Positions 54,524-63,267 of a DNA stretch of 64,000 nt are shown here, piece by piece. Source of the stretch: Celeribacter sp. HF31 (lineage in GTDB: Bacteria; Pseudomonadota; Alphaproteobacteria; Rhodobacterales; Rhodobacteraceae). Position 1 is the first letter of the stretch. Every line of letters starts with the position of its first letter. The notes beneath the pieces were generated by a model. It worked only from the letters and a program-made list of their open reading frames with translations. It was not told the DNA's origin and did not search any database. Both the position numbers and the translations under genes were made by a program. The stretch lies in contig NZ_JAATOT010000005.1 of assembly GCF_011806455.1 (NCBI RefSeq), forward strand, positions 1 to 64,000, given 5' to 3'.

Positions 54524-55675
54524 ATGAGCGGGACGCCATCGCGTTTAGAGAGACTGGCCGACCGGATGAGCCGCAGTGCCTGGCACAATGGCGTGGCGCT
54601 TTCGCTCTATGATCGCGAGACCGGGCGGGAAACCCATGTCGGCGGCGGCGCTTTGGACAAACGCACGCCCTATTTCGCGACAGGCGTGACCAAACTTTAT
54701 GTGACCGCGATCCTGTTGCAGCTCCTTGAAGAAAAGAAAATCGACCTCGATGCGCCGTTCCTGCACTACATCGGGGACCGGGCCCCGTTTCAGGACCTGC
54801 ATGTCAAAGAGGGCGTGGATCGCACCGATCAGATCACTTTGCGACACCTGATGTCGCACACCTCCGGCTTCGGTGACCATTTTCTTCTGAAATATCAGGC
54901 GCGCACGCTCAAGCATCAGGTTGCGGAGGGTGTCGACAGTTCCTGGACCTTCGAGGATGTTTTGCAACGCACCCGCTCCCACGGTGCCATTTTCGCGCCG
55001 GGCGTTGACAGGCGCGCGCGCTACACCGACACGAATTTTCATATCCTCGGTCGTGTGATCGAAGAGATCGAGGGCATAAGTTTTGCCCGCGCCGTGGACA
55101 CCCGGATTGCGGAGCGGCTCGGGCTGCGCGCGACCTATGTTTACTGCGACCCATCGGATCGCCACCCGGTCGATCCGATGTCGCGGAGCCGCGAAATCAA
55201 TGTGCCGCGCACTCTGGCGTCGTTTCAGGCCGATGGCGGCATCGTGACGACCTCGCGCGAGTCCATGGTCTTCGCGCGCGGTTTTTTCGAGGGGTATCTT
55301 TTCGACAAACGGGTCCTGCCGCGGCTTTATAGCTGGCGGCCCATCGTGTTTCCGGCGGACTACGGCGCGGGGTTGATGCACATGCAGGTGCCCTGGTGGA
55401 TGACGGTGCCCTATCGGCTGCGGTATTGTCTTTTGGACCTGTTCCGCGCGCCGCCGCGTCTGATCGGCCACATCGGACGGGGCTCCGTCTGCTTCTATGC
55501 CCCCGATGAGGGGGTCTATGTGGCGGGGACGGTCAATCAGCTCAACGATCCGGCACGCGGGCTGGTGTTTGCCATGCGCGGCATCGAAGAGGTCGCCGGG
55601 CGCCTGCGTCCGCAACAGATGCGGGCCGCGCGCGTGCATCCGATGCAAGGCACGCCCACGAGCTCGCGCCACTGA
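54524..55675 (+). CDS. Beta-lactamase-fold protein lacking the catalytic serine
   Basis: A 383-residue protein of the serine beta-lactamase/penicillin-binding-like fold (pfam Beta-lactamase). The position of the SxxK nucleophile reads FATGVTKLY, with Gly54 in place of Ser and Lys57 kept. The second motif, usually YxN, is YTD (Tyr167-Asp169), while HTSGFG and the GHIGRG region near the C-terminus are in their normal places. There is no signal peptide. If correct, this is a pseudoenzyme or uses another mechanism; the codon is an unambiguous GGC. It is divergent from valS and convergent with the Lrp gene. Confidence 0.78.
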   Translation: MSGTPSRLERLADRMSRSAWHNGVALSLYDRETGRETHVGGGALDKRTPYFATGVTKLYVTAILLQLLEEKKIDLDAPFLHYIGDRAPFQDLHVKEGVDRTDQITLRHLMSHTSGFGDHFLLKYQARTLKHQVAEGVDSSWTFEDVLQRTRSHGAIFAPGVDRRARYTDTNFHILGRVIEEIEGISFARAVDTRIAERLGLRATYVYCDPSDRHPVDPMSRSREINVPRTLASFQADGGIVTTSRESMVFARGFFEGYLFDKRVLPRLYSWRPIVFPADYGAGLMHMQVPWWMTVPYRLRYCLLDLFRAPPRLIGHIGRGSVCFYAPDEGVYVAGTVNQLNDPARGLVFAMRGIEEVAGRLRPQQMRAARVHPMQGTPTSSRH

Positions 55676-55703
55676 GGCGCGCGAAGGTGCTCAAAGAACG
55701 GGA

Positions 55704-56135
55704 TCAAATGGATCGGTCGAATTTCACCGAGAGGTGGATGAGGCTTTCGATGTCCTGCACGCCGGTGATGCCGTTGATTTGATCGAGAGTCTGGTCGATC
55801 TCTTCCGTCGTCTCGCAGGCAATCTGCGCGATCAGATCGACACGCCCGGTCGAGGTCGCGACCATCTCCACCTCCGGCAGCGCCTTCAGTTTTGTCACCA
55901 CAGAGGCCGAGGTGCGGGGTTCGACCTGGATGAGCACGGTGGCCTTGATCCGCCGTGCCAGTGCCACATCGCCCAGTTTGATCGTATAGCCTGCGATGAT
56001 GCCGGTGGTCTCCAACCGCTCCAGACGCGCCTGCACGGTCGAGCGCGCGACTTTGAACCGGCGCGCAAGACGCGACACGGAGGTCGAGGAATCGGCGGCC
56101 AGCGCCATCAGAATCTTGTTGTCGAGATCGTCCAC
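55704..56135 (-). CDS. Lrp/AsnC-family transcriptional regulator
   Basis: A 143-residue Lrp-type regulator. N-terminal helix-turn-helix (STSVSRLARRFKVARSTVQARLERLETTGI, cited for position) and C-terminal RAM domain with the IEQTLDQINGITGVQDIESLIHLS tail. Such proteins sense amino acids. It is divergent from ornithine decarboxylase across a 297-base spacer and may regulate it; ligand unknown. Confidence 0.88.
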   Translation of the reverse strand: MDDLDNKILMALAADSSTSVSRLARRFKVARSTVQARLERLETTGIIAGYTIKLGDVALARRIKATVLIQVEPRTSASVVTKLKALPEVEMVATSTGRVDLIAQIACETTEEIDQTLDQINGITGVQDIESLIHLSVKFDRSI

Positions 56136-56269
56136 AATCGTCCCTCAAAGTTCACGGCATGGGCCGGAAAGGCCGTAAAATCTATGCCATGTCAATTTGA
56201 CCGATAATTTCGTCAAAATGATCGGCATTTCGCATGATTTTACCCTTTCGAACGGCAAAATCAACACGC

Positions 56270-56432
56270 ATATAGCGGTCATTGATTTACAGGATCAAAG
56301 GGCGGTCGAGACCCCCGGGAGGACCCGGGCGACCCGCACCTGGCCTGGTTCGGATAACCGCGTAAGCGCAATCCCAACCGGACTATTCCCGGGCAAGATG
56401 TGGCTGCGCTCTGTTGGTAAAGGACGACACCA
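56270..56432 (+). ncRNA. Candidate speF-type leader RNA of ornithine decarboxylase
   Basis: The ornithine decarboxylase gene has a leader of more than 150 bases rich in C/G tracts able to pair: CCCGGG at 56315-56320, again at 56334-56339 and 56388-56393, and gcacctggcctggtt between. Alphaproteobacterial speF genes are known to carry a conserved structured leader (speF motif). The phrase cccgggcgacccgcacctgg looks like that motif as I remember it, but I could not compare to the covariance model. Start and end are approximate. Confidence 0.5.
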
Positions 56433-57575
56433 ATGGGGCTCTCAAAGACCATCTGGGCAACGCCCAGCGAATTCCTGCGCACGCATGCTCCCGAGCATCC
56501 CGTGCTGTTCTTCTCTCCCTCGATCCTGCAAGCGACCGCGCGTCGTTTTCTCAAGGGGTTTCCGGGGCTTGTGACCTATGCGGTCAAATCCAACCCAGAT
56601 GAAGGTGTGCTCGCCAACCTCGTCGCTGCAGGTGTCAAAGGGTTCGACGTGGCCTCGCCTGTCGAGATGGACACGATTGCCCGCATCGCGCCGGGTGCTG
56701 CCATGCATTACAACAACCCGGTTCGCTCGCGCACCGAGATTCTGCACGCCGTCAAAATGGGCGTGAAATCCTACTCCGTGGACAGCCACTCCGAGCTTGT
56801 GAAGCTTGGCGAATTGGTGCCCGCCGACGGTGTCGAGATTTCCGTGCGTTTCAAATTGCCGGTCGAGGGGGCTGCTTATAACTTCGGCGCCAAATTCGGC
56901 GCGACCGTTGAGTCTGCTGTCGAACTTTTGACGCTCGCGTCGCAGCTCGGCTTCACGCCGTCCTTGACCTTTCACCCGGGCACCCAGTGCACCGATCCGC
57001 ACGCCTGGGACAAATACATCCGTGCCGCCGCCGAGATCGCACGCATGGCCGACGTCAAAATCGCGCGTCTGAACGTGGGTGGCGGCTTCCCGTCACACCG
57101 TTTGAACGAAGTTGTGCCGCAGCTTGAGCCGACCTTCGAGCTCATCGGTCGTGTGGCGCGAGAGGCCTTTGGCGACGACATGCCGGCGCTCGTCTGTGAG
57201 CCGGGTCGTGGTCTTGTGGCCGAAAGCTATAGCCTCGTGACACGCGTCAAGGCGATCCGTGACGACGCCCATGTGTTCCTGAACGATGGCGTCTACGGTG
57301 GTCTGTCCGAGCTGCACCTCGTCGGTGTCATCGACCGCATCGGCGTGTTCGGCCCGCAAGGCGTCAAACGCGAGGGCGAGACCGTGAACCGCACGGTGTT
57401 TGGCCCGACCTGCGACAGCCTCGACAAACTGCCGTCCGAGCTGGCGTTCCCTGTGACGATGGAAGAGGAAGATCACGTGATCTTCTACGGCCTCGGCGCC
57501 TACTCCTTGGCGACCGCGACGAAGTTCAACGGCTTCGGTCAGATCACCGTGGAAACCGTGCACCGTCACCTGTGA
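56433..57575 (+). CDS. speF: Ornithine decarboxylase (fold type III PLP)
   Basis: A 380-residue alanine-racemase-fold decarboxylase making putrescine from ornithine (some members also use lysine). PLP Lys52 is in VTYAVKSNPDE; FDVASPVEMD, FHPGTQC, CEPGRGLVAES and the substrate Cys in FGPTCDSLDKL match the alphaproteobacterial ODC group. AAAGGA eight bases before the ATG sets the start. It has a long leader and a strong terminator, so it is a self-contained regulated unit. The divergent Lrp protein may control it. Confidence 0.92.
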   Translation: MGLSKTIWATPSEFLRTHAPEHPVLFFSPSILQATARRFLKGFPGLVTYAVKSNPDEGVLANLVAAGVKGFDVASPVEMDTIARIAPGAAMHYNNPVRSRTEILHAVKMGVKSYSVDSHSELVKLGELVPADGVEISVRFKLPVEGAAYNFGAKFGATVESAVELLTLASQLGFTPSLTFHPGTQCTDPHAWDKYIRAAAEIARMADVKIARLNVGGGFPSHRLNEVVPQLEPTFELIGRVAREAFGDDMPALVCEPGRGLVAESYSLVTRVKAIRDDAHVFLNDGVYGGLSELHLVGVIDRIGVFGPQGVKREGETVNRTVFGPTCDSLDKLPSELAFPVTMEEEDHVIFYGLGAYSLATATKFNGFGQITVETVHRHL

Positions 57576-57645
57576 TTGGCACTTGTGATCCATCAGGTGC
57601 GTGCGCCCCTCTGAGATACGCCTGAGAGTCGTTCCTCATGCGAAA

Positions 57646-57703
57646 CCCCTCCTTGGACTTCGGGCCCGAAAATCGGGCCGGAAAACCGGGGAGGGGATTT
57701 TTT
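57646..57703 (+). terminator. Rho-independent terminator after ornithine decarboxylase
   Basis: Outer stem CCCCTCC (57646-57652) with GGAGGGG (57690-57696), inner hairpin GGCCCGA-aaa-TCGGGCC (57663-57679), followed by a run of six T (57698-57703). Confidence 0.75.
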
Positions 57704-57727
57704 GCGATTCTATGCTAACTCTCCAGA

Positions 57728-58777
57728 ATGGAAGAGAGAAAAAGCCTCATCGGCCGTCTCGGCCCTCTGTTCAAATTCCGCAAACGCATCCGCACCTCCG
57801 GTGGGCATCATGCGCGCGGGCCGCTGAGCCATGTGATCCTGATGGATGGCACCTTGTCGTCCTTGCAGCCCGGTTTGGAGACCAACGCGGGGCTGGCCTA
57901 TAAGCTCTGCTCCGAGGCGGCGCAGGGGGCGAATATGCTGGTGCGCTATGAAGCTGGCATCCAGTGGCTCGATTGGCGCGATACGCGCGATGTGATCGAA
58001 GGCCGCGGCATCAATCGGCAAATCCGGCGCGTTTATGGCGCGCTCGCGTCACGCTATCGGCCCGGCGACAAGATTTACCTCTTCGGCTATTCGCGCGGCG
58101 CCTATGCCGTGCGCTCGCTGTCGGGCTTCATCGACATGATCGGGCTCTTGCGCGCCGAAGAGGCGACCGAGCGCAACATCCGTGACGCCTACCGGCACTA
58201 TCAAATGGCGCCCCACGCCCGCGCGGCGCAGGCGTTCAAAAAGGCGCATTGTCACGACAAAGTGGAGATCGAATTTCTGGGCGTCTGGGACACGGTGGCG
58301 GCATTGGGGCTGCATATGCCTTTGGTGTGGCGCTATTCTTCGGTGTTTCACGAGTTTCATACCCAAGAACCCGCGCGCTGTGTCAAAGCGGTCTATCACG
58401 CGTTGGCCTATCATGAACGCCGCCGCGCCTATGCGCCGGTCTTGTTCGACAGCCCCTCTGATCCGCCTGTGTTCAATGGGCGCAAACAGGTGTTGCAGCA
58501 GATGTGGTTCCCCGGCACCCATGGCGATGTCGGTGGGCAATTGTCGGGCTATAACCCGGAGCGGCGGCTCTCGAATGCGGCGCTGGTCTGGATGCTCGAC
58601 AAGGCGGAGCAGGCGGGGCTGGAGCTGCCGAATGGGTGGCGGATGCGCTATCTCGCGGACCCGCATGGGCCGTCGATCGGGCTCAATCGCGGTTGGGGCA
58701 AGTTCTTTTGGCTGCGCGCACGGCGCGGGGTGGGGCAGGACCCGTCAGAGATCCTGCACCCTGCGTTGAAGTCTTAG
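57728..58777 (+). CDS. DUF2235 alpha/beta-hydrolase-like protein
   Basis: A 349-residue DUF2235 protein, a family of alpha/beta hydrolases that includes type VI secretion phospholipase effectors. The nucleophile elbow is FGYSRGAYAVRSL (Ser in GYSRG), the aspartate is in GVWDTVAALG and the His in FPGTHGDVGGQ. There are no type VI genes nearby and no signal peptide, so it is likely a housekeeping cytoplasmic hydrolase of unknown substrate. Start ATG 57728; its stop overlaps the metF stop by four bases, convergent. Confidence 0.85.
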   Translation: MEERKSLIGRLGPLFKFRKRIRTSGGHHARGPLSHVILMDGTLSSLQPGLETNAGLAYKLCSEAAQGANMLVRYEAGIQWLDWRDTRDVIEGRGINRQIRRVYGALASRYRPGDKIYLFGYSRGAYAVRSLSGFIDMIGLLRAEEATERNIRDAYRHYQMAPHARAAQAFKKAHCHDKVEIEFLGVWDTVAALGLHMPLVWRYSSVFHEFHTQEPARCVKAVYHALAYHERRRAYAPVLFDSPSDPPVFNGRKQVLQQMWFPGTHGDVGGQLSGYNPERRLSNAALVWMLDKAEQAGLELPNGWRMRYLADPHGPSIGLNRGWGKFFWLRARRGVGQDPSEILHPALKS

Positions 58778-59607
58778 ATCACACCCAGATTGGCGCAGAC
58801 CGCCTTGGTCAGGGTCGGCCGGTTCAGTGTATAGAAATGCAAATCCTCAATGCCTTCCGCCAGAAGCTTTTCGCAAAGCTTGGTGCACAGATCGATGGAG
58901 AGCTGGTGGTGGTCCGTTGAATGCTCAAAGGCCGCCTCATAGCTGATCGGGATCGGCGTGCCGCAGGAGGCGGCAAACCTCTGGATGCCTTTCCAGCTGG
59001 TGATCGGCAGGATGCCGGGGATCAACTGACCGGTGATGCCCGCGCGGTCGCAACGGTCGCGGAAGCGGAAAAAGTTTTCCGGCTCAAAGAAGAATTGCGT
59101 GATGGCGGAATCGGCACCCGCCTCGAATTTCTGTTTCAGCCAGGAGACATCCGCATTCTCGTCAGCGGCTTCGGGATGCGGGTCCGGGTAGGCGCCGACG
59201 CGGATTTTGAAATCGCCGGTCTCTTTCAGCGCGGTAATCAGCTCGACCGAATTGGCAAAACCGCCCTCGGCGGGGGTGAATTTGCCCGCGCCTTTCGGCG
59301 GATCGCCCCGCAGGGCGACGATTTCATTCACGCCAGCATCTTTGTAACTCTTTGCAATCGCGAGCGTTTCTTCCTTCGTGGCGTTCACGCAGGTCAAATG
59401 CGCGGCGACGTTCCAGCCGTATTCTTTGTGCAGCAAAGAGACCGCGTCATGGGTCAACTCGCGCGTCGTGCCGCCCGCGCCATAGGTCACGGAAACGAAG
59501 GTCGGGTCCATGCCCTGAAACGCCTCGACGGTTTCGAACAGGCTGAAACAGGCCTGAATATTCTTCGGCGGGAAGAATTCGAAAGAGATATTGGGCGCTT
59601 TGGTCAT
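58774..59607 (-). CDS. metF: Methylenetetrahydrofolate reductase
   Basis: A 277-residue FAD-dependent TIM-barrel reductase producing 5-methyl-THF for methionine synthesis. NISFEFFPPKN at the start, GAGGTTRELTHD, EIVALRGDPPKG and FFFEPENFFRFRDRC identify it. AAGGAAAAAATC before ATG 59607 sets the start; upstream residues in the same frame are leader. It is divergent from metR over 92 bases with two candidate MetR boxes. Confidence 0.94.
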   Translation of the reverse strand: MTKAPNISFEFFPPKNIQACFSLFETVEAFQGMDPTFVSVTYGAGGTTRELTHDAVSLLHKEYGWNVAAHLTCVNATKEETLAIAKSYKDAGVNEIVALRGDPPKGAGKFTPAEGGFANSVELITALKETGDFKIRVGAYPDPHPEAADENADVSWLKQKFEAGADSAITQFFFEPENFFRFRDRCDRAGITGQLIPGILPITSWKGIQRFAASCGTPIPISYEAAFEHSTDHHQLSIDLCTKLCEKLLAEGIEDLHFYTLNRPTLTKAVCANLGVI

Positions 59608-59653
59608 GATTTTTTCCTTGGTCTTTTGTCGCCTTGTGTCATGCCTCGGCATG

Positions 59654-59697
59654 TGAGACAAATTCATAATTCTCAAGAACAACATGAGCGTTACTCA
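59654..59697. promoter_or_regulatory. Two MetR-type operator boxes
   Basis: TGAGACAAATTCA (59654-59666) and TGAGCGTTACTCA (59685-59697, a perfect TGAG-N5-CTCA palindrome) fit the MetR pattern TGAA-N5-TTCA with small changes. They are 31 bases apart, about three helical turns, in the metF-metR divergent spacer; the second abuts the metR start. Confidence 0.65.
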
Positions 59698-59699
59698 AG

Positions 59700-60605
59700 A
59701 TGCATCTCGAATTTCGCCATCTGCGGACGATCAAGGCCATCTATCAGGAGGGCGGTTTGGCGCGCGCCGCCGAGCGGCTCAACATCACGCAATCTGCGCT
59801 GAGCCACCAGGTCAAGGGGCTGGAGGATCAGGCGGGGGTGGAATTGTTCGTGCGCCGCTCGAAACCGCTCAAGCTCTCGGCGGCGGGGATGCGGCTATTG
59901 GCCTTGGCCGAAGATGTGTTGCCCAAGGTCGAAGCGCTCGAAGACGAGTTTCGCGGCATCGAGGCAGGCACCTTGGGGCGGCTTCACATCGCGATGGAAT
60001 GCCACGCCTGTTTCGACTGGCTCTTTCCGGTGCTGCATCAATTCCGCGAGGCCTGGCCCGAGGTCGATATCGACATCCGTCAACGCCTCGCCTTCGGAGC
60101 GCTGCCGGCGCTGGAGCGCGAGGAGGTGGATTTCGTCATCTCGTCGGACCCGGAGAACATCCACGGCATCACCTTTGTGCCGCTGTTCGATTACGCGCCG
60201 ATGTGTGCCATGTCGTCGAAATCGCCGCTGACGCAGAAAGCCTATGTCGAGGCAGAGGATTTCCGCGATCAGACCCTGATCACCTATCCAATGGACCGCA
60301 CGCGGCTCGATGTGTTCAAGGATTTGCTGATCCCGGCGGGGGTCGAGCCGTTGCAACAGCGTAAGGTCGAGCTGACGGATGTCATCCTGATGCTCGTGGC
60401 CGCTGGGCGCGGCGTGGCGGTGTTGCCCGATTGGGTGATGCGCGACATTCGCAACATGCCGGATTACGCCGTGCGCCCGCTGACCGCCAAAGGGGTCAAG
60501 CGCACGATGTATGCCGCCGTGCGCGACACCGATCTGGAAAAACCCTATATGACCGATGTGCTGCGCATCGCGAAGGCCGAGGCGATGAAACTCAGAGGCG
60601 CTTAA
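59700..60605 (+). CDS. metR: MetR-like LysR-family regulator
   Basis: A 301-residue LysR-type regulator closely resembling MetR: LEFRHLRTIKAIYQEGGLARAAERL, then SALSHQVKGLEDQAG, and the diagnostic MECHACFDWLFPVLHQFREAWPEVDIDI (cited for position) where MetR senses homocysteine. It is divergent from metF and should activate it when homocysteine builds up. The stop is immediately followed, convergent, by the DUF1428 gene. Confidence 0.9.
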   Translation: MHLEFRHLRTIKAIYQEGGLARAAERLNITQSALSHQVKGLEDQAGVELFVRRSKPLKLSAAGMRLLALAEDVLPKVEALEDEFRGIEAGTLGRLHIAMECHACFDWLFPVLHQFREAWPEVDIDIRQRLAFGALPALEREEVDFVISSDPENIHGITFVPLFDYAPMCAMSSKSPLTQKAYVEAEDFRDQTLITYPMDRTRLDVFKDLLIPAGVEPLQQRKVELTDVILMLVAAGRGVAVLPDWVMRDIRNMPDYAVRPLTAKGVKRTMYAAVRDTDLEKPYMTDVLRIAKAEAMKLRGA

Positions 60606-60959
60606 TCAGCGTTTCAGCATCGTCTCAAAGGTGCCGAAAATCATGCGTTTGCCGTCAAAGGGCATGTCCGCGCCCATCTCAGCGAAACGCGGGTCGGTTT
60701 CCATCGCTTTCATACAGGCCATGGCTTTCGCCTCATCGGGCCATTCGATGAAGGACACGACGACGGTCTCATCCTCCTTCAGTTGAACTGCCAGGGGCAG
60801 GGAGGTCACCTCACCCGGCGGCACCATGCTGCCCCAGCCTTCGAACAGTTGCAGCGCACCGTATTCCATGAACAGCGGCGCCATGGTTTCGGCCACGGAT
60901 TTATATTGGTCGCGATGGGCCGTGGGCACGGGGATGACCGCGATCTGGAAATAGGACAT
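60606..60959 (-). CDS. DUF1428 (YbaA-type) protein
   Basis: A 117-residue protein of the DUF1428 family with the ferredoxin-like dimeric fold: MSYFQIAVIPVPTAHRDQYK at the start, SFIEWPDEAKAMACMKAM and MPFDGKRMIFGTFETML. Function is unknown in general; homologues bind metal or act in stress. The stop abuts the metR stop. Confidence 0.88.
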   Translation of the reverse strand: MSYFQIAVIPVPTAHRDQYKSVAETMAPLFMEYGALQLFEGWGSMVPPGEVTSLPLAVQLKEDETVVVSFIEWPDEAKAMACMKAMETDPRFAEMGADMPFDGKRMIFGTFETMLKR

Positions 60960-61120
60960 GGTGAAACTCCGAGGGATAGCTCTTTAAGTGCGAAGGGTCA
61001 CGATAACATGGTTTCGCGACGTTTGATTGATTTCTTTGCCCGCAAACCCTTGGCAGACAGGGTTTGGCGGCGTATACGCCCCGTCTGAACATCTTACCCA
61101 TCTACGCCCCGGAGCGACCC

Positions 61121-61909
61121 ATGCAAGGCAGTGCCAATCTCAACGTCATGATCAAAGCTGCGCGCGCCGCAGGCCGTTCGCTGGTGAAAGACTTCCGCGA
61201 GGTCGAGAACCTTCAGGTGTCTTCGAAAGGTGCTGGCGACTTTGTGTCCAAGGCCGACATCCGCGCCGAAGAGATCATCCGCGATATGCTGATGGAAGCG
61301 CGCCCCAACTACGGTTGGACCGGCGAAGAGAGCAAATCCGTCGAGGGCAAGGACCCGACGCGCCGCTGGATCGTCGATCCGCTCGATGGCACGACGAACT
61401 TCCTGCACGGCCTGCCGCATTGGGCGGTGTCCATTGCGTTGGAGCATAAGGGCGAGATCGTTTCCGGTGTGGTCTTCGATCCGGCCAAGGGCGAGCTGTT
61501 CTGGGCCGAAAAAGGCAATGGCGCCTGGATGAACGACACGCGCATTCGTGTGTCCGGTCGCACCAAGATGATCGAGTCGATCTTTGCCACCGGCCTGCCG
61601 TTTGGCGGTCGTGCCGACCTGCCGGAGACGCTGCGCGATCTGGCGCGGCTTTTGCCCGCCACCGCCGGTGTGCGCCGCTGGGGCTCTGCCGCGCTCGATC
61701 TCGCTTATGTGGCGGCGGGGCGCTACGACGGGTTCTGGGAACGCCGCCTCAATGCCTGGGATATGGCCGCGGGCGTGCTTTTGGTGAAAGAGGCCGGCGG
61801 TTTCGTCGAGGCGCTTCACCCGGAGGACAATCCGGTCGACAGCGGCGAAGTGATCTGTGGCAACGAGGGGCTGTTCGAGCGTTTCGCGAATGTGATCCGT
61901 TCCGCCTGA
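61121..61909 (+). CDS. suhB: Inositol monophosphatase family protein (SuhB-like)
   Basis: A 262-residue Mg-dependent phosphatase. The metal-binding sequences WTGEESKS, IVDPLDGTTNFLHGLPHW and NAWDMAAGVLLVKEAGG are complete. As SuhB it hydrolyses myo-inositol-1-phosphate or related sugars and may also act in rRNA processing. ATG 61121 has GGAG eight bases upstream; the longer frame upstream is leader. A terminator follows. Confidence 0.92.
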   Translation: MQGSANLNVMIKAARAAGRSLVKDFREVENLQVSSKGAGDFVSKADIRAEEIIRDMLMEARPNYGWTGEESKSVEGKDPTRRWIVDPLDGTTNFLHGLPHWAVSIALEHKGEIVSGVVFDPAKGELFWAEKGNGAWMNDTRIRVSGRTKMIESIFATGLPFGGRADLPETLRDLARLLPATAGVRRWGSAALDLAYVAAGRYDGFWERRLNAWDMAAGVLLVKEAGGFVEALHPEDNPVDSGEVICGNEGLFERFANVIRSA

Positions 61910-61944
61910 GACGCCTCTGACGGGCTGACAAACATCTCATGAGA

Positions 61945-61970
61945 CGCGCCGCCTTCGGGCGGCGTTTTCT
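61945..61970 (+). terminator. Terminator after suhB
   Basis: CGCCGCC-ttcg-GGCGGCG (61947-61964) followed by TTTT. Stable GC stem with a UUCG tetraloop, 36 bases after the suhB stop. Confidence 0.8.
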
Positions 61971-62059
61971 GTCCTCACCTTTCATTTGTACGCATTTCGC
62001 CTCAGTTTCGGCGCTTTTGGCGCAGATAGATGAAGCTGTTATCGGAGGGATGTAATGTG

Positions 62060-62275
62060 ATGGACGCGATGAAAATCTCTTGGCGCAAGTTTCGGACCGC
62101 AGAGGACGGCGCGGTGACGGTGGATTGGGTCGTGCTCACCTCTGCCGCTGTGGGTCTTTGTATCGCATTGCTGAATGTGATTTGGGGCGGCGCCTATTCC
62201 ATGACGACGAATGTGACCACGGAAATCGAAAACCTCGATGTCGAGCGTTACATCAGCGGCATGGATGGCGGCTGA
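62060..62275 (+). CDS. Flp/Fap-pilin-like small protein
   Basis: A 71-residue protein with an N-terminal basic helix KISWRKFRTAEDGAVTVDW followed by a hydrophobic helix VVLTSAAVGLCIALLNVIW. The EDGAVTVDWVVLT segment resembles Flp-type pilin processing regions (usually G-x-x-AIEY), here ending D-W, so TadV-type cleavage after Gly is imaginable. GGAGGG at 62044-62049 fits either GTG 62057 or ATG 62060. No Tad genes are nearby. It may be a minor pilin or a membrane peptide. Confidence 0.65.
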   Translation: MDAMKISWRKFRTAEDGAVTVDWVVLTSAAVGLCIALLNVIWGGAYSMTTNVTTEIENLDVERYISGMDGG

Positions 62276-62308
62276 AACACCCCTCTTTTTCTGATCTCTC
62301 AAGACCAG

Positions 62309-63052
62309 TCACCGGCGTCTGCGGACGACCGGAACCGAGCTTTCTGTAAAGCGATAGCGGGCTTCGGCATGGCTCGGATGACCGCGCGTGCGTGACCAAA
62401 ATGCCGTGCCACCCAGCCGTGTCCACATCGGGTAGGTGACGACCACTCCGGCGATGAAGCCGCCGATATGCGCCAGATGCGCGACGCCACCTGCGCCGGT
62501 CGATCCCATTTCCGCGAAAATCTGCAAGCCGAACCAAAGCCCCAGCATGATCCAGGCGGGCATCGGGAAGACTTTGAAAAAGATGATGAAAATGAACAGG
62601 ACATCGACGCGCGCCTTGGGGAACAACAAAAGGTAGCCGCCCATGACGCCTGCGATCGCGCCCGAAGCACCCACCATGGGCACGCGCGAGCCGGGATCGG
62701 CCAGATATTGCGCGAGACCCGCCGCGATGCCGCAGATCAGGTAGAACCCGAGATAGCGCAGATGTCCCATCTCATCTTCGAGATTGTCGCCAAAAATCCA
62801 CAAAAACAACATGTTACCCGCGATATGCAGGATGCCGCCATGCATGAACATGGAGGTGAAAAACGTATAATAGCCGTCGCCATGGCTGATCCGCGCGGGC
62901 AAGAGCGCCCAGTCCGAATAGATCTGCAACAGCGCGCGCTCGTGGCCGTAGCTGGGCAGCATGGCCATGAACACCGCGATGTTCACCGCGATCAACGCAT
63001 AGGTGACAAAAGCGGGGCGGCGGGACGGGTTATGATCGCGGATCGGGAACAT
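62309..63052 (-). CDS. Rhomboid-family intramembrane serine protease
   Basis: A 247-residue polytopic protease. Nucleophile Ser130 is in the GASGAIAG motif, general base His195 in AHLAHIGGF, and Asn80 in HIAGNMLFLW forms the oxyanion site. Six helices precede a short charged tail ending RRRR. It cleaves transmembrane segments of unknown partners. Start ATG 63052; convergent with the pilin-like gene. Confidence 0.92.
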   Translation of the reverse strand: MFPIRDHNPSRRPAFVTYALIAVNIAVFMAMLPSYGHERALLQIYSDWALLPARISHGDGYYTFFTSMFMHGGILHIAGNMLFLWIFGDNLEDEMGHLRYLGFYLICGIAAGLAQYLADPGSRVPMVGASGAIAGVMGGYLLLFPKARVDVLFIFIIFFKVFPMPAWIMLGLWFGLQIFAEMGSTGAGGVAHLAHIGGFIAGVVVTYPMWTRLGGTAFWSRTRGHPSHAEARYRFTESSVPVVRRRR

Positions 63053-63267
63053 ATCGCCAATGTGGGCGTCTGTGGCGAGAGGTCAAGTGAAACTCTATGC
63101 CGCATCTGCAAAGGCACGGCAAGGTGATGTTTTTCGAGTTCGGCAAACGCCCGCCCGCTTTGCCGCGCATCAAGGCAAGATCGCGCCAAATGTCCGCGCA
63201 TTGCCACATTTTCGCCGCACTGAGGACGCTGGCCCTTTATAGCCTTGCAAAAAACGACGAGGCTTCG

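Noticed and set aside
59608-59699. SAM-type riboswitch before metF
   Set aside because: The spacer is only 92 bases, divergent, and contains MetR-like boxes but no SAM-II or SAM-I conserved core.
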